Notes under the pieces: model-generated
Databases searched by the model: none
The model's input: only the letters and a program-made list of their open reading frames with translations
Told to the model about the DNA's origin: nothing
Part shown: piece after piece, positions 8,186 through 17,002 of the stretch
Numbering within the stretch: the stretch's first letter is position 1
How the letters are laid out: every line of letters begins with the position of its first letter
NCBI GenBank assembly: GCA_963726755.1
Contig: CAVSDB010000001.1
Location: 1,240,001-1,304,000 of the forward strand
Length of the DNA stretch: 64,000 bases
Source of the DNA: DATKIY01 sp963726755
Lineage (GTDB): Bacteria > Actinomycetota > Actinomycetes > JAHEKZ01
Reading direction: 5' to 3'
Program-made: the position numbers and the translations under genes

Positions 8186-9292
8186 TTAACTCCTGGGTTT
8201 GAGTTTTTGCGGGTCGTGGATCGACAGGTCAGACACGAACGCGCGGGCCTTACGGCCGCCGTCCTCGCCGAGCGCAACGTCCAGGCTCGTGCCGTTGGTC
8301 GAGTGCTCTGTGGCTAGTCGGGCAAGTCCGATGGTTCCGAAGGCCGGACTGGCGCAAGGACTGGTCACCACGCCAACCTCCACCCCGTCTTTGAACACCG
8401 ACGCACCGTACTGGGGCACCTCGGACCCGTCGATTCGCAGGGTCTTAAATCGCACCGCTGGCGCCTGTGCCGCCTTGGACAGATTCTCTCCCCCGACGAT
8501 CTCAAGCGTCGGGTCAAGCGAAATGACGCCATCGAAAGACAGGTCGAACGGCGAGATCTCTCCGGCCACGTAGTCAGCATCGATGACGATCAGACCTGCT
8601 TCGATGCGCGCGATCTCGATCGCATCGAGTCCAGCTGGCGTGCCACCGGCTTCGGACAGGGCCCGCCAGAGCGCAACCGCGTCGTCGCGAGCAGGAATCA
8701 GCTCGAATCCCAGCTCGCCAGAGAAGCCGGTACGGAAGATCCAGGTCCGAATACCCGCGATTTCGATTTGCTCGGGAAGGAACCGGAAGTATCTGATCTG
8801 CGACAGGTCGGTTGACGTCAGTGACTGCAGAGCTTCGCGTGACTTCGGACCCTGCACGGCGATTAGCGGCATCTCGTGCGTGCGGTTCACCAACTGCACA
8901 TCGAGGTCGCCGAAGTACGAGGCATTTGCTGCGTCAAAGTCGTCGGCATTCGTCATCACCCAGAGGTGATCGTCTGACAGTTTGTAGACAGTTCCGTCGT
9001 CGGTCATCATTCCGTCGGCATTGACCAGCGCGCCGTAGCGAACCTGACCGACCGCCAGGGTGCTCAGGTTGTTGCTGAACACCCGTTGGATCGCCTTAAC
9101 GGCATCTGGTCCGGTGACATCCCACTTCTGCAACGCGTAGACGTCCCACAGGATCACTCCCTCGCGGATCGCCTTGAATTCGGCCGGGGCGTCACCGAAG
9201 TTGGACGCCCAACTCCACGGGCCGTACTCGACGAAACTGCCGCCCTGCTCGATCTGGACGTCGTACAGAACTGATCGGTTGGACTCGCTCAT
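8186..9292 (-). CDS. GcvT-like tetrahydrofolate-dependent methyltransferase (paralogue B)
   Basis: A 368-residue member of the GcvT/DmdA/LigM superfamily. It has the same folate motif as paralogue A (DGMMTDDGTVYK), the internal RTGFSGELGFELIP segment and a C-terminal SIHDPQKLKPRS tail. The two proteins align along their whole length, indicating duplication followed by divergence, perhaps to two methyl donors or two subunits. It heads the leftward operon. Upstream, in the 120-base gap to purU, lies a candidate TetR operator. The methyl donor (methoxy-aromatic, methylated amine or sulfonium) cannot be told. Confidence 0.8.
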   Translation of the reverse strand: MSESNRSVLYDVQIEQGGSFVEYGPWSWASNFGDAPAEFKAIREGVILWDVYALQKWDVTGPDAVKAIQRVFSNNLSTLAVGQVRYGALVNADGMMTDDGTVYKLSDDHLWVMTNADDFDAANASYFGDLDVQLVNRTHEMPLIAVQGPKSREALQSLTSTDLSQIRYFRFLPEQIEIAGIRTWIFRTGFSGELGFELIPARDDAVALWRALSEAGGTPAGLDAIEIARIEAGLIVIDADYVAGEISPFDLSFDGVISLDPTLEIVGGENLSKAAQAPAVRFKTLRIDGSEVPQYGASVFKDGVEVGVVTSPCASPAFGTIGLARLATEHSTNGTSLDVALGEDGGRKARAFVSDLSIHDPQKLKPRS

Positions 9293-9349
9293 CGGCCTGG
9301 CCCCTGTCGAGAGTGGATAAATGATCTTTGTTGCGTAGGATTCGCTGGA

Positions 9350-9363
9350 CTATCATTTGATAG
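9350..9363. promoter_or_regulatory. Candidate TetR-type operator in the purU/gcvT-like divergent spacer
   Basis: The short inverted repeat CTATCA-TT-TGATAG lies in the spacer between the divergently read GcvT-like gene and purU. Size and symmetry fit a TetR-family half-site pair, and a TetR gene is in the adjacent operon. Binding is inferred only. Confidence 0.4.
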
Positions 9364-9412
9364 GCTAGAGGTGAGCGTACGACCCCTGCCCTCCCGACGC
9401 AAGGATTTGGCA

Positions 9413-10309
9413 ATGACCGGTAATACCAGCCCGAACGTGTCTCAGTCGGGTCACGGGGACCCCCAGTATGTCCTCACGCTGTCCTGCAATGACGTCCCGG
9501 GGATCGTCTACGCGGTCTCGAGCTTCCTGGTTCAGCACCACTGCTCGATCGTGGCCAGCCAGCAGTACGGCGACACCGACAGCGGACTGTTCTTCATGCG
9601 GGTGCAATTCACCTGTGCCGACAACTCAGAGACCCTCGACGGCCTCCAGGAAGACTTCGGCCAACTCTCCGGCGCGTTCACGATGACCTGGGCGCTTCAC
9701 TCAAGCCGGGCCAAGCAGCGGGTGCTGCTCATGGTGTCGAAGTTTGGGCACTGTCTGAATGACTTGCTCTTCCGCCACAGCATCGGCGCCCTCCAGATCG
9801 AAATTGCGGCCATCGTTTCGAACCACCGCGACTTCGAGGTGCTCGCTGCCAACCATGACATTGCGTTCCACCACATTCCGGTCACCGCGGAGACCAAGCC
9901 AGTCGCCGAAGCAGCACTGATGGCCCTGGTTGAGGACCTGGAGATCGACCTTGTGGTGCTGGCGCGCTACATGCAGGTGCTGTCGACCGATCTGTGCAAG
10001 CAGTTGGAGGGTCGGGCGATCAACATCCACCACTCGTTCCTGCCCAGTTTCAAGGGCGGCAAGCCGTACCACCAGGCGCACGAGCGCGGGGTAAAACTCA
10101 TCGGCGCCACGGCGCACTACGTGACCTCAGACCTGGACGAAGGTCCGATCATCGAACAAGAAGTCGCTCGGGTCGATCACTCGTTGACCGCTGACGAACT
10201 TGTCGGGGTCGGGCGCGATGTCGAATGCCAGGCGCTGGCCCGGGCGGTGCTGTGGCACTCCGAACATCGGGTCTTGTTGAACGGCCACCGCACTGTCGTC
10301 TTCCGGTAG
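9413..10309 (+). CDS. purU: Formyltetrahydrofolate deformylase
   Basis: A 298-residue PurU: an N-terminal ACT domain (YVLTLSCNDVPGIVYAVSSF) followed by a formyltransferase-fold hydrolase. Catalytic landmarks are INIHHSFLPSFKGGKPYHQA (Asn, two His) and GATAHYVTSDLDEGPIIEQ (with the catalytic Asp). It hydrolyses 10-formyl-THF to formate and THF, regenerating folate. The ATG at 9413 has AAGGA upstream; an in-frame GTG at 9371 would add 14 residues. Its divergent position next to the GcvT-like operon suggests it disposes of the one-carbon units that those enzymes load on THF. Confidence 0.93.
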   Translation: MTGNTSPNVSQSGHGDPQYVLTLSCNDVPGIVYAVSSFLVQHHCSIVASQQYGDTDSGLFFMRVQFTCADNSETLDGLQEDFGQLSGAFTMTWALHSSRAKQRVLLMVSKFGHCLNDLLFRHSIGALQIEIAAIVSNHRDFEVLAANHDIAFHHIPVTAETKPVAEAALMALVEDLEIDLVVLARYMQVLSTDLCKQLEGRAINIHHSFLPSFKGGKPYHQAHERGVKLIGATAHYVTSDLDEGPIIEQEVARVDHSLTADELVGVGRDVECQALARAVLWHSEHRVLLNGHRTVVFR

Positions 10310-10312
10310 GTG

Positions 10313-10808
10313 CTAGCGACTCGCGTCGATCAGATCGCGAATCCGCTGGTGTTCGTGCTGCCAACTGCCCCAGACGCTCTCCGCCCAGACGTGCGCCCGC
10401 GCGGTGTAGTCGTCGAGATTCTTGCTGTTCAGCATGGACTCGACCGTGAGCGTTGCCGGTGGGTTCGGAGGACTCAGCACCGGGAAGTCCGCAAACGTCT
10501 TGGTCAGCTGGCTGGAGTGCCAGGTCGACCGACTGGGCATCCAAGCCAAGTTCGAGAACGACGAATAGCGACGCTAGGTGGAAGGCGACGGACTGTCGGT
10601 CCCTGCGATCTGTGCCGGGGCCAGGATGTTGCGCGCAGTAGGTATCGACCACCAACCGATGGGACGGCGGGTAGGCGTAGTTCTGCAGTTCTTCGGCCTG
10701 AACTCGACCGAACAACTCCCAGCAACCGGGTATCGCCGGCAAGTACGCGTGTCTAGGGCCGTCGATATCCGGCACCATCGCACCGCAAGGCGGACATCGG
10801 ACAAACAC
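10313..10808 (-). pseudogene. DUF5946 family protein, frameshifted
   Basis: The first part reads CPPCGAMVPDIDGPRHAYLP then PGCWELFGRVQAEE and AAQHPG-like features (YCAQHPGP), ending with FHLASLFVVLELGLDAQ; the family continuation LTKTFADFPVLSPP, then ARAHVWAESVWGSWQHEHQ, lies in another frame. Together they match the DUF5946 family over its length. One extra base near 10510-10530 (in CTCCAGCCAGCTG on the coding strand) explains the break. The function is unknown; the CPxC/H residues suggest a metal site. The start (GTG 10808) overlaps the cspA terminator hairpin. It is convergent with purU. Confidence 0.7.
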
Positions 10809-10843
10809 CAAAGGGGCCCCGGCCGAAGCTGGGACCCCTTTGG
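10808..10843 (-). terminator. Terminator hairpin of the cold-shock gene
   Basis: An inverted repeat with arms CCAAAGGGGTCCC and GGGGCCCCTTTGG on the minus strand starts about 22 bases after the cspA stop and is followed by TGTTTGT. Stem, position and following T-rich stretch fit an intrinsic terminator. Confidence 0.7.
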
Positions 10844-10864
10844 GCAAGTCTGGAAAGTCGAACC

Positions 10865-11068
10865 CTAGAGCGGGCGGACGTTCTCCGCCTGCGGACCCTT
10901 GGGGCCCTGAGTGATTTCGAACTCGACACGCTGGTTCTCGTCGAGCGTGCGGTAGCCCTCGGTGGCAATCGCTGAGAAGTGAACGAAAACGTCGGCTCCG
11001 CCGCCGTCCTGCTCAATGAAGCCGAAACCCTTTTCAGCGTTGAACCACTTGACGCTGCCCTGTGCCAT
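10865..11068 (-). CDS. cspA: Cold-shock protein (CspA family)
   Basis: A 67-residue single OB-fold nucleic-acid chaperone. RNP1 is KGFGFIEQ and RNP2 is VFVHFSAI. The start at MAQGSVKWFN is preceded by AGGAGAG; the longer open frame to 11170 is non-coding leader. Cold-shock proteins melt RNA secondary structure and are abundant at growth or temperature shift. It is monocistronic, with a hairpin terminator just after the stop. Confidence 0.95.
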   Translation of the reverse strand: MAQGSVKWFNAEKGFGFIEQDGGGADVFVHFSAIATEGYRTLDENQRVEFEITQGPKGPQAENVRPL

Positions 11069-11275
11069 GAATCTCTCCTGTTGTGCTAACTGGTGTCTGC
11101 ACCGTGCAGACACCGCGGCTGCGGCCGCCCAACCCAAGAGGGATAAGGCCCGGACATGCAAGACGCCCACGAGTCACTCCGCGGGCGTTTTGAAAACGTT
11201 CGAGGAAATGCAACTGCAACCACGAGGACGGTACCACGCGAGGGTCGATGTGTCCCGTAGCCGCAGGTCAGCGGG
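11069..11275 (-). promoter_or_regulatory. cspA 5' leader/promoter region
   Basis: The 207 bases upstream of cspA have no convincing gene. They hold an imperfect inverted repeat (ACGCCC ... GGGCGT, about 11163-11188) followed on the plus strand by a short T run. Long structured leaders are usual for cold-shock mRNAs, so this region probably carries the promoter and a long 5' UTR. No defined promoter boxes can be assigned. Confidence 0.35.
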
Positions 11276-12950
11276 TCACGTATCGAAGGGCCGGATCCGA
11301 ACCGGACCTGGATTCACTATGCCTTCGCCCTCCTGGTCAACCCTGACTTCGACCGTCCCGAACTCGGTTGGGGCATAGAAAACGCTGCCGGGCCGCTCAT
11401 CCCACTGCCTAGGCCCAAGGCGCGCGGTCGGGTCGATCTCAGCCAACGCTTGCCCAGCTGCAGCGAGCACTTCGGGTGAGGCGTCGGGAACAGATCGCCA
11501 GTTCATCGACTGAATGGGCTCCCCTGGTTCTGGGCCGATCAGGACCTCACAGCGCACCCGGCCAGGCTCGTCGCCGACCAGCCACCAGATGCGATGACCT
11601 GGCGCCAGTGAGACCGGTTCGGTGTCGGGATCCATGCGCAATGGGCCATGGCGCGCACGCGTCCGTAGAGCCTCGGCACGCCGCAACTCCCACGGTTCGT
11701 CTTGGGGCACATTGGATGCGAACCCCTCAGGAATTAGGGCGTCATCCCAATCATTGAGGAGAGACGTCACAACGCTCGTAGCGGTTTCGAGGGCACCCTC
11801 TAGAACTGTCGAGCCGACGAGAGACCGTTTCGACGGTGCCGACAAGTGTGCCACCAGATCCGCGAGCGCCGCCGTGGCTACCGTCGACATTCGGGCGTAC
11901 GTCCGATTGCCCATCGCCACGATGCCTAACCCGCTTGCCGGGTGCCATCGCATGTGCGAGCCGTAGCCCGGGATAGCCGCCGGAGTGGGCGATCGAGCGT
12001 CCCCATGACAACCGCTCCTCCATCAATCCGAAGCCGTAATGCCGTGCCTCTAACGTCGGTTGAATCGACTCTTCGTTGGGTAACGCGGCGCCTTCGATGA
12101 AACGCTGACCGGTCTGCATCTCTCGAAGCAGTCGACCTGGAAGTTCCGGTGGGGTCGGGTCACCCGACTCGGCGGCGAGCATGAGTGACACCCATCGCGC
12201 AATGTCCTCGACAGTACTGAGCAAGCCGCCCATCGGTGCAAATGCTCCGCAGTCCGCAATGGGTTCGCTAGCGAACTTGCTGCCCCTCAACACGTAACCC
12301 GTGGCGATGGTTCGTCCAGCGAGTTCGCCTTGGTGATATCCGGAGTTGACGAGCCCGGCAGGCTCGAGCACTCGCTCACGCACGACGTCGGGGTAACGGT
12401 CACCGGTTACTGCCTCGATGACACAACCAAGAATTGCGTAGCCAAGATTTGAGTACTCGAAATACCGACCGGGAGCCCACTGGGGAGTCAATACCCCGAG
12501 CAGTTGCCGAAACTGATCGGCTGCCAACGATTGCTGTCGATCGCCCCAGGGATCGTCGGTCACGAATCCGCCGGCCATGGTCAGCAGGTGTCGCACCGTG
12601 ACCTCGCCGATCCACCCCTCGCGTGCCAACTCAGGAAGGTAAGTCGCCACCGGACGATCGAGCTCAAGTAGTCCGGATTCTCGGAGAGACAACACGGTCG
12701 CGGCGGTGAAGCTCTTGGTCATCGATGCGATCGAAAAGACGGTCTGGGCGTCGGGAGCCTGCGCGCCTTGAGCTTCCAGGTCGATCGTCCCCAGTCCGTT
12801 GGCGTAGACCAATCGCTGGTCTTGCACGACTCCGTAAGCGACGCCAGGAGCGACGCCAGCGGCAAATGCCCGTTCAAAATGCGGATCGACGATGCCTGGT
12901 AGGTCGAGTTCAGCAGTCACAAGGTCATCTTGCCGGACCCGGTACTTCAC
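11276..12950 (-). pseudogene. Serine hydrolase, beta-lactamase/PBP family, frameshifted
   Basis: A class C beta-lactamase-like serine hydrolase. SxxK is SMTK, the Tyr motif is YSNLGY, and the third box is HSGGYPG. Immediately after HSGGYPG the frame shifts: the continuation GSHMRWHPASGLGIVAMGN is in the next frame, consistent with one extra base near 11965-11970. The two halves together give about 557 residues, including a C-terminal domain of unknown role that ends VRIRPFDT. The start is a GTG at 12950; GTG 12920 is possible. There is no signal peptide, suggesting a cytosolic esterase or peptidase. It is divergent from the NlpC/P60 gene. Confidence 0.75.
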
Positions 12951-12980
12951 TCCCCAGCGACGCGCGTCGATGATTGACCG

Positions 12981-13786
12981 GTGAGAAAGTCCCTATCGAT
13001 GCTCGGCACGCTCCTGTTGGCCGGAAGCCTGGTCGCAACGGCAGCGCCGGTTGGTCAAGCAGCAGGCGACCGCCCTTACCTGTCCGCCTCTGTTCCGGTC
13101 CCCGACGGCTGTATCGTGCTGGGCCGAGCGTGGGCCGGGGTCAAGGTCTTCTTAGTTCAGCGTCGGCTCGGGACCGGCTTTGAGAATGATCGCTACGGTC
13201 CGGCGACCTTCGCCGCGGTGCAGAAGTTTCAACGCAACCATCACTTGGCGGTCACCGGTCGCGTCAACCGACCGACCTGGCGTGCGCTCGACCTGCATCA
13301 CCCGTTCTGCATGGATCGCTTCACCGTGCAGCCGAAAGTCGGAAAGCACGCCGAGACCCATCAGCGGATCGAAGCGATGATCACTTGGGCAAAGCTGCAG
13401 GTGGGTACCCGCTACGTCTGGGGTGCCGCCGGCTCGATGGGATACGACTGTTCGGGGCTATCGCTACAGGCGATGTACGCCGGAGGTCGGGTGCTGCCTA
13501 CCGGTAAACACCGACCTTCACCAACGCCAAGACTTCGGGACGGCCACGGCCATCTTCGAGTCGGGCTCTACGTCGAGTTCCGCTCTCGGAACGTAAACGC
13601 GGCGATCTGGTCTTTTACGGTCCAGCGGGTTCGATGACGCACATGGCTATCTACTTAGGTCACGATCGCGTCGTCGAGGCAGTGCGACCGCAGGTCCAGG
13701 TCGCGAGCATGTGGGGTCATGGCGTCCCTCTGAAGACCGAGAGTCGCGCGGCCGTTCGGCCGATGAGACCGCCCCACAGAACCTGA
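12981..13786 (+). pseudogene. Secreted NlpC/P60 hydrolase with PG-binding domain, two frameshifts
   Basis: A GTG start leads into a signal peptide (MRKSLSMLGTLLLAGSLVAT). A peptidoglycan-binding_1 domain follows (YGPATFAAVQKFQRNHHLAV) and then an NlpC/P60 peptidase with the Cys in GSMGYDCSGLSLQ. The frame is lost near 13503, resumes one frame on (TDLHQRQDFGTATAIFESG), and is lost again near 13597 before RGDLVFYGPAGSMTHMAIYL, which contains the catalytic His. Each break equals one extra base. An intact version would be a secreted cell-wall endopeptidase of about 268 residues. Confidence 0.8.
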
Positions 13787-13790
13787 AGCG

Positions 13791-14186
13791 CTAGAGCGGC
13801 TCTTCGTACATCAGGGTCTCGACCAGGTGCATGCGCAGTGGCTGAAACCGCATCACGCCAGGTGGCGCCACCAAGGTGGTCGACAGTTCCTTCATTAACT
13901 GGCCGAACGCAGGTGCCGCCCGATGCGCCTCGATGCCGGCCTCTTCGTGGAACCACTCGTGAAGCCACACCACTTCTTCTTCATCAGGATCCAACGAGAT
14001 AACGAAGAACTCGGTAGCTGGCTCACGGTCGAGTCGATCGGCATAGCGGTGGAGCGCATCGAGCACCGCCGCCCGGCCGCCCGGGTGCGCCTCCAGACGC
14101 ACCACCATTCCGAACCGGTCGGGCAACAGCCGGGTCATCGGCCCGGACGCTGCAGCCGGTTGGGAAGCCGGATCCTGGGTGGTCAC
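13791..14186 (-). CDS. Antibiotic biosynthesis monooxygenase (ABM) domain protein
   Basis: A 131-residue protein with a dimeric alpha/beta-barrel ABM fold: FGMVVRLEAHPGGRAAVLDA, then EFFVISLDPDEEEVVWLHEW and FHEEAGIEAHRA are the usual strand and helix pattern with the Trp-Leu-His-Glu box. These domains bind quinones, haem or aromatic polyketides or act as small monooxygenases; no substrate can be named. The GTG start at 14186 is within a few bases of the stop of the rRNA methylase gene (14189), so they are coupled. Confidence 0.7.
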   Translation of the reverse strand: MTTQDPASQPAAASGPMTRLLPDRFGMVVRLEAHPGGRAAVLDALHRYADRLDREPATEFFVISLDPDEEEVVWLHEWFHEEAGIEAHRAAPAFGQLMKELSTTLVAPPGVMRFQPLRMHLVETLMYEEPL

Positions 14187-14188
14187 CG

Positions 14189-15013
14189 TTACATCTTCAC
14201 ATTTTTCGGGATTCCTAACGCGTAACAGGCCACAGCAGTCGCGGCGGCCATATTCAGCGAGTCCACTCCCTCGGCCATCGGAATCCGCAGCAGCCGGTCT
14301 ACCCGCTCCATCGCCTGCGGAGTCAATCCCGCGCCTTCGGCCCCCAGTAGCACAGCCACACGAGGTGGGGCGGCGGCAGCAAAGTCCCCGAGATCCTGGG
14401 ATCCCCCAGGACTCAGTCCGACCAGTGAAAAGCCGGCTGCGCGTAAGTCGTCGAGCGCAGCTGGCCATTCGTCGACCCTGGTCCATGGGACCGAGAAGAC
14501 CGCACCCATCGACACTCGGACCGAGCGTCGGTAGAGCGGATCGGCGCACGTGGGATCGATGACGACGGCGTCGAACCCCAGTCCGGCAATCGACCGGAAC
14601 GCCGAACCGACGTTGGTGTGGTCGACGATGCCCTCGAAGACGGCGATCCGGTTCGCCCCACGCATAACGTCCACCAGGGTTGGCAACGGGGATCGCCGCA
14701 TGGCCGCGAGTGCCCCACGGTGTACGCGATAGCCGGTGACTGATTTCAAGACTGATTCGTCCGCTACGTAGATCGGCGCGTCAGTGGCACTCAGCAGTTC
14801 TGCGAGGTCGGGCAACCACTTGGGCGACGTCAGTGCCGACTCGACCTCGTGCCCGGCAGCAACAGCTCGCGCAATCACCTTTGCGCTTTCTGCCATGAAC
14901 AGACCCCACCGCGGCTCCTGTTGTCGCCGCAGCGCGACGTCCGTCAGATTGCGGTAGTGATCCAACCGCGGGTCGGACGCATCGGTCACATCGATTCGCT
15001 CGCCCATCGTCAC
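14189..15013 (-). CDS. SpoU/TrmH-family RNA 2'-O-methyltransferase
   Basis: A 274-residue SPOUT methyltransferase. Motif 1 is FEGIVDHTNVGSAFRSIAGL, motif 2 VAVLLGAEGAGLT and motif 3 RIPMAEGVDSLNMAAATAVA, which form the trefoil-knot SAM site. An N-terminal L30e-like substrate-binding domain is present. It should 2'-O-methylate a ribose in rRNA or tRNA; the exact site is not predictable. GTG 15013 overlaps the TSUP stop codon; ATG 15007 is an equally good start. Confidence 0.9.
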   Translation of the reverse strand: MTMGERIDVTDASDPRLDHYRNLTDVALRRQQEPRWGLFMAESAKVIARAVAAGHEVESALTSPKWLPDLAELLSATDAPIYVADESVLKSVTGYRVHRGALAAMRRSPLPTLVDVMRGANRIAVFEGIVDHTNVGSAFRSIAGLGFDAVVIDPTCADPLYRRSVRVSMGAVFSVPWTRVDEWPAALDDLRAAGFSLVGLSPGGSQDLGDFAAAAPPRVAVLLGAEGAGLTPQAMERVDRLLRIPMAEGVDSLNMAAATAVACYALGIPKNVKM

Positions 15014-15762
15014 GAACCCACGAGGACGACGATGGCGATAAGTCCGACGACGACGATCAGCCCTCGTAACAATGCTTGCGGAATCCGTCGACCGTAGTGA
15101 GCACCTAGAAACCCGCCCGCTGTCGAACTGACCAGGATCAACAGTGCTACCTGCCAGTCGACCGGTGCGACGAACACAAAGACCACTGCTGCCACGGCAT
15201 TCACCAACGCAGCGAGCACGTTCTTGACGGCGTTGACGCGTTGCAGATGCTGATCAACCAAGGTGGCGAGAATGGCGATCAGGATGACACCTTGCGCAGC
15301 GCCGAAGTACCCCCCGTAGACCCCGGTCAGGTAGACCGCAACCAACGTCATCGGCCCACCATGACCCTGCACGCTGTGCGGTGTCTCCAGACGTCTCGAC
15401 ATAGCGGGCTGAATGACCACCAGCACGACGCCGAACAGGATCAGTACCGGAACTATTGCGTCGAAGGCCGAACTCGGCAGGACCAAAAGGAGTGCCGCCC
15501 CGGTGATCCCACCGAGTAGCGATGCTGGCGCCAGCCGAAATACCCGGTCGCGCTGCTCCCGGACCTCGGTGCGGTAGCCCACGCTGCTTGCCACCGACCC
15601 AGCAAACAGCCCCACCGTGTTCGACACGTTGGCGGTCAACGGGGCGAACCCCAGGGTCACCAGGGTCGAGAAGGTCACCAGCGTCCCGGCTCCCACGACC
15701 GCGTTGACGCCTCCGGCCACCAGGCCAGCCGCTAGGACGGCCAGGATCTCCCAGGGGGTCAC
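15010..15762 (-). CDS. TauE/SafE (TSUP) family permease
   Basis: A 250-residue protein with about eight membrane segments and the two TSUP repeat signatures: GGVNAVVGAGTLVTFSTLVT in the first half and GVYGGYFGAAQGVILI in the second. Family members export sulfite, sulfoacetate or other organic anions. I placed the start at the GTG before TPWEILAVLA because the longer frame to 15987 adds a non-hydrophobic, atypical extension. The stop overlaps the RNA methylase start. Confidence 0.85.
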   Translation of the reverse strand: MTPWEILAVLAAGLVAGGVNAVVGAGTLVTFSTLVTLGFAPLTANVSNTVGLFAGSVASSVGYRTEVREQRDRVFRLAPASLLGGITGAALLLVLPSSAFDAIVPVLILFGVVLVVIQPAMSRRLETPHSVQGHGGPMTLVAVYLTGVYGGYFGAAQGVILIAILATLVDQHLQRVNAVKNVLAALVNAVAAVVFVFVAPVDWQVALLILVSSTAGGFLGAHYGRRIPQALLRGLIVVVGLIAIVVLVGS

Positions 15763-15862
15763 CTGACGACACCGGTCATGAGCACGGTCAGACGATGCCA
15801 GACGCCAGGACGCCTGCTCGTGGCGGATCAAGGGATCCCACTCCCCCGCCGAAGATTCCAGG

Positions 15863-17002
15863 ATGGGACGAAACGGACCAGGCACGGGGTTAGTGGCGAG
15901 GCAGCCGCTATGGGTCCGCGGGCTCGTCGGCTTGCTCGTCACTGGCTGCCTGATCTCACTGACGTCCGGGCTGGCCTCGGCTGACACTGCCGCCGAGGTC
16001 CAAGCGAAGGCGGACCAGGCGGCAGCCCAGATAAGAGCGATGCAGGACGACGTCGCTCGGGCTCGACACGACTACCAGGTGGCGCTGCGTGGACTGGGTG
16101 GATCGGTGGTTGCGGCGACCAACGCCGAACGCCACGCGGACTACGTCGCCGCGCAGGCACGGCTGGCCGCATCGCATCGGACGCAGGCGTTGCGGGCACT
16201 CGCGCAGTCCGGCGGCAACTTGGGACTGATCGACACGGTGCTGACCGCCGACTCGCCAAGCGAAATGGCAGCCAAGTGGCAGTTGGGTCAACAGGTACTA
16301 GCGATCTTGTCGGACCAATCGCAGACCGTCGAGGCTGCGTCGAACCGCTCTGACATCAAAGCCGTGAAGGCGTCCGATCGCGCAGACCAAGCCGTAGCTA
16401 CCGCGTCACAGGTGCAGGCGGCTTACGACCATCTGCAATCGCTCATGGATCAACAGCAAGCGATCCTCGATCAACTTGACGCGCGAGCCCAAAAACTCGC
16501 CAAAGCCGAGCGCGCGGCGCAACGTTTGGCGGCCGAGCGCGCAGCAGCCGCTGCGGCCGCGAGCAACAGTGCCTCTCATGCCACGGCTGGTGGCATCCCC
16601 AAGAACTTCCTCGTGCTCTACCAAGGAGCCGCGACGACTTGCCACGGAATGTCGTGGCCAGTGTTGGCTGCCATCGGCCAAGTAGAAAGTGGTCACGGCA
16701 GCAACAACGGACCGTCCTCGTCTGGCGCTGAGGGGCCGATGCAGTTCCTGCCGAGCACCTTCGCCGCGTACGCCGTGGACGGAGACGGGGATGGCGACAA
16801 GGACATCTGGGATCCAGCTGACTCGATCTACAGCGCCGCTAACTACCTCTGCGCGAACGGCGCTGGCAATGGTCCGCGCGGGTTGTACAACGCACTCTGG
16901 AACTACAACCACGCAGACTGGTACGTACAGATGGTTGCCTCAATTGCCGCGCAGATCGCGCGACGCTTCGGCGAACCGGTCCCGATCGCTGAAGCCGGCT
17001 AG
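15863..17002 (+). CDS. Secreted lytic transglycosylase with coiled-coil N-domain
   Basis: A 379-residue exported protein. The signal peptide ends near GLASA-DTAAE. Residues about 45-235 form a long Ala/Gln-rich coiled coil resembling RipA/PcsB N-domains. A C-terminal SLT/MltB-like transglycosylase domain carries the probable catalytic Glu in AAIGQVESGHGS, plus GAEGPMQFLPSTFAAYAVDG and a DGDGDGDKDIWDPADSIYSA calcium-like loop. It cleaves glycan strands during growth or division. The 3' end overlaps the convergent SPFH gene by four bases. Confidence 0.88.
   Translation: MGRNGPGTGLVARQPLWVRGLVGLLVTGCLISLTSGLASADTAAEVQAKADQAAAQIRAMQDDVARARHDYQVALRGLGGSVVAATNAERHADYVAAQARLAASHRTQALRALAQSGGNLGLIDTVLTADSPSEMAAKWQLGQQVLAILSDQSQTVEAASNRSDIKAVKASDRADQAVATASQVQAAYDHLQSLMDQQQAILDQLDARAQKLAKAERAAQRLAAERAAAAAAASNSASHATAGGIPKNFLVLYQGAATTCHGMSWPVLAAIGQVESGHGSNNGPSSSGAEGPMQFLPSTFAAYAVDGDGDGDKDIWDPADSIYSAANYLCANGAGNGPRGLYNALWNYNHADWYVQMVASIAAQIARRFGEPVPIAEAG

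Noticed and set aside
4670..9292. Glycine cleavage system T protein annotation for the GcvT-like genes
   Set aside because: No gcvH or gcvP nearby, two tandem paralogues with a flavoprotein and TetR, and divergence from GcvT favour a different methyl donor.
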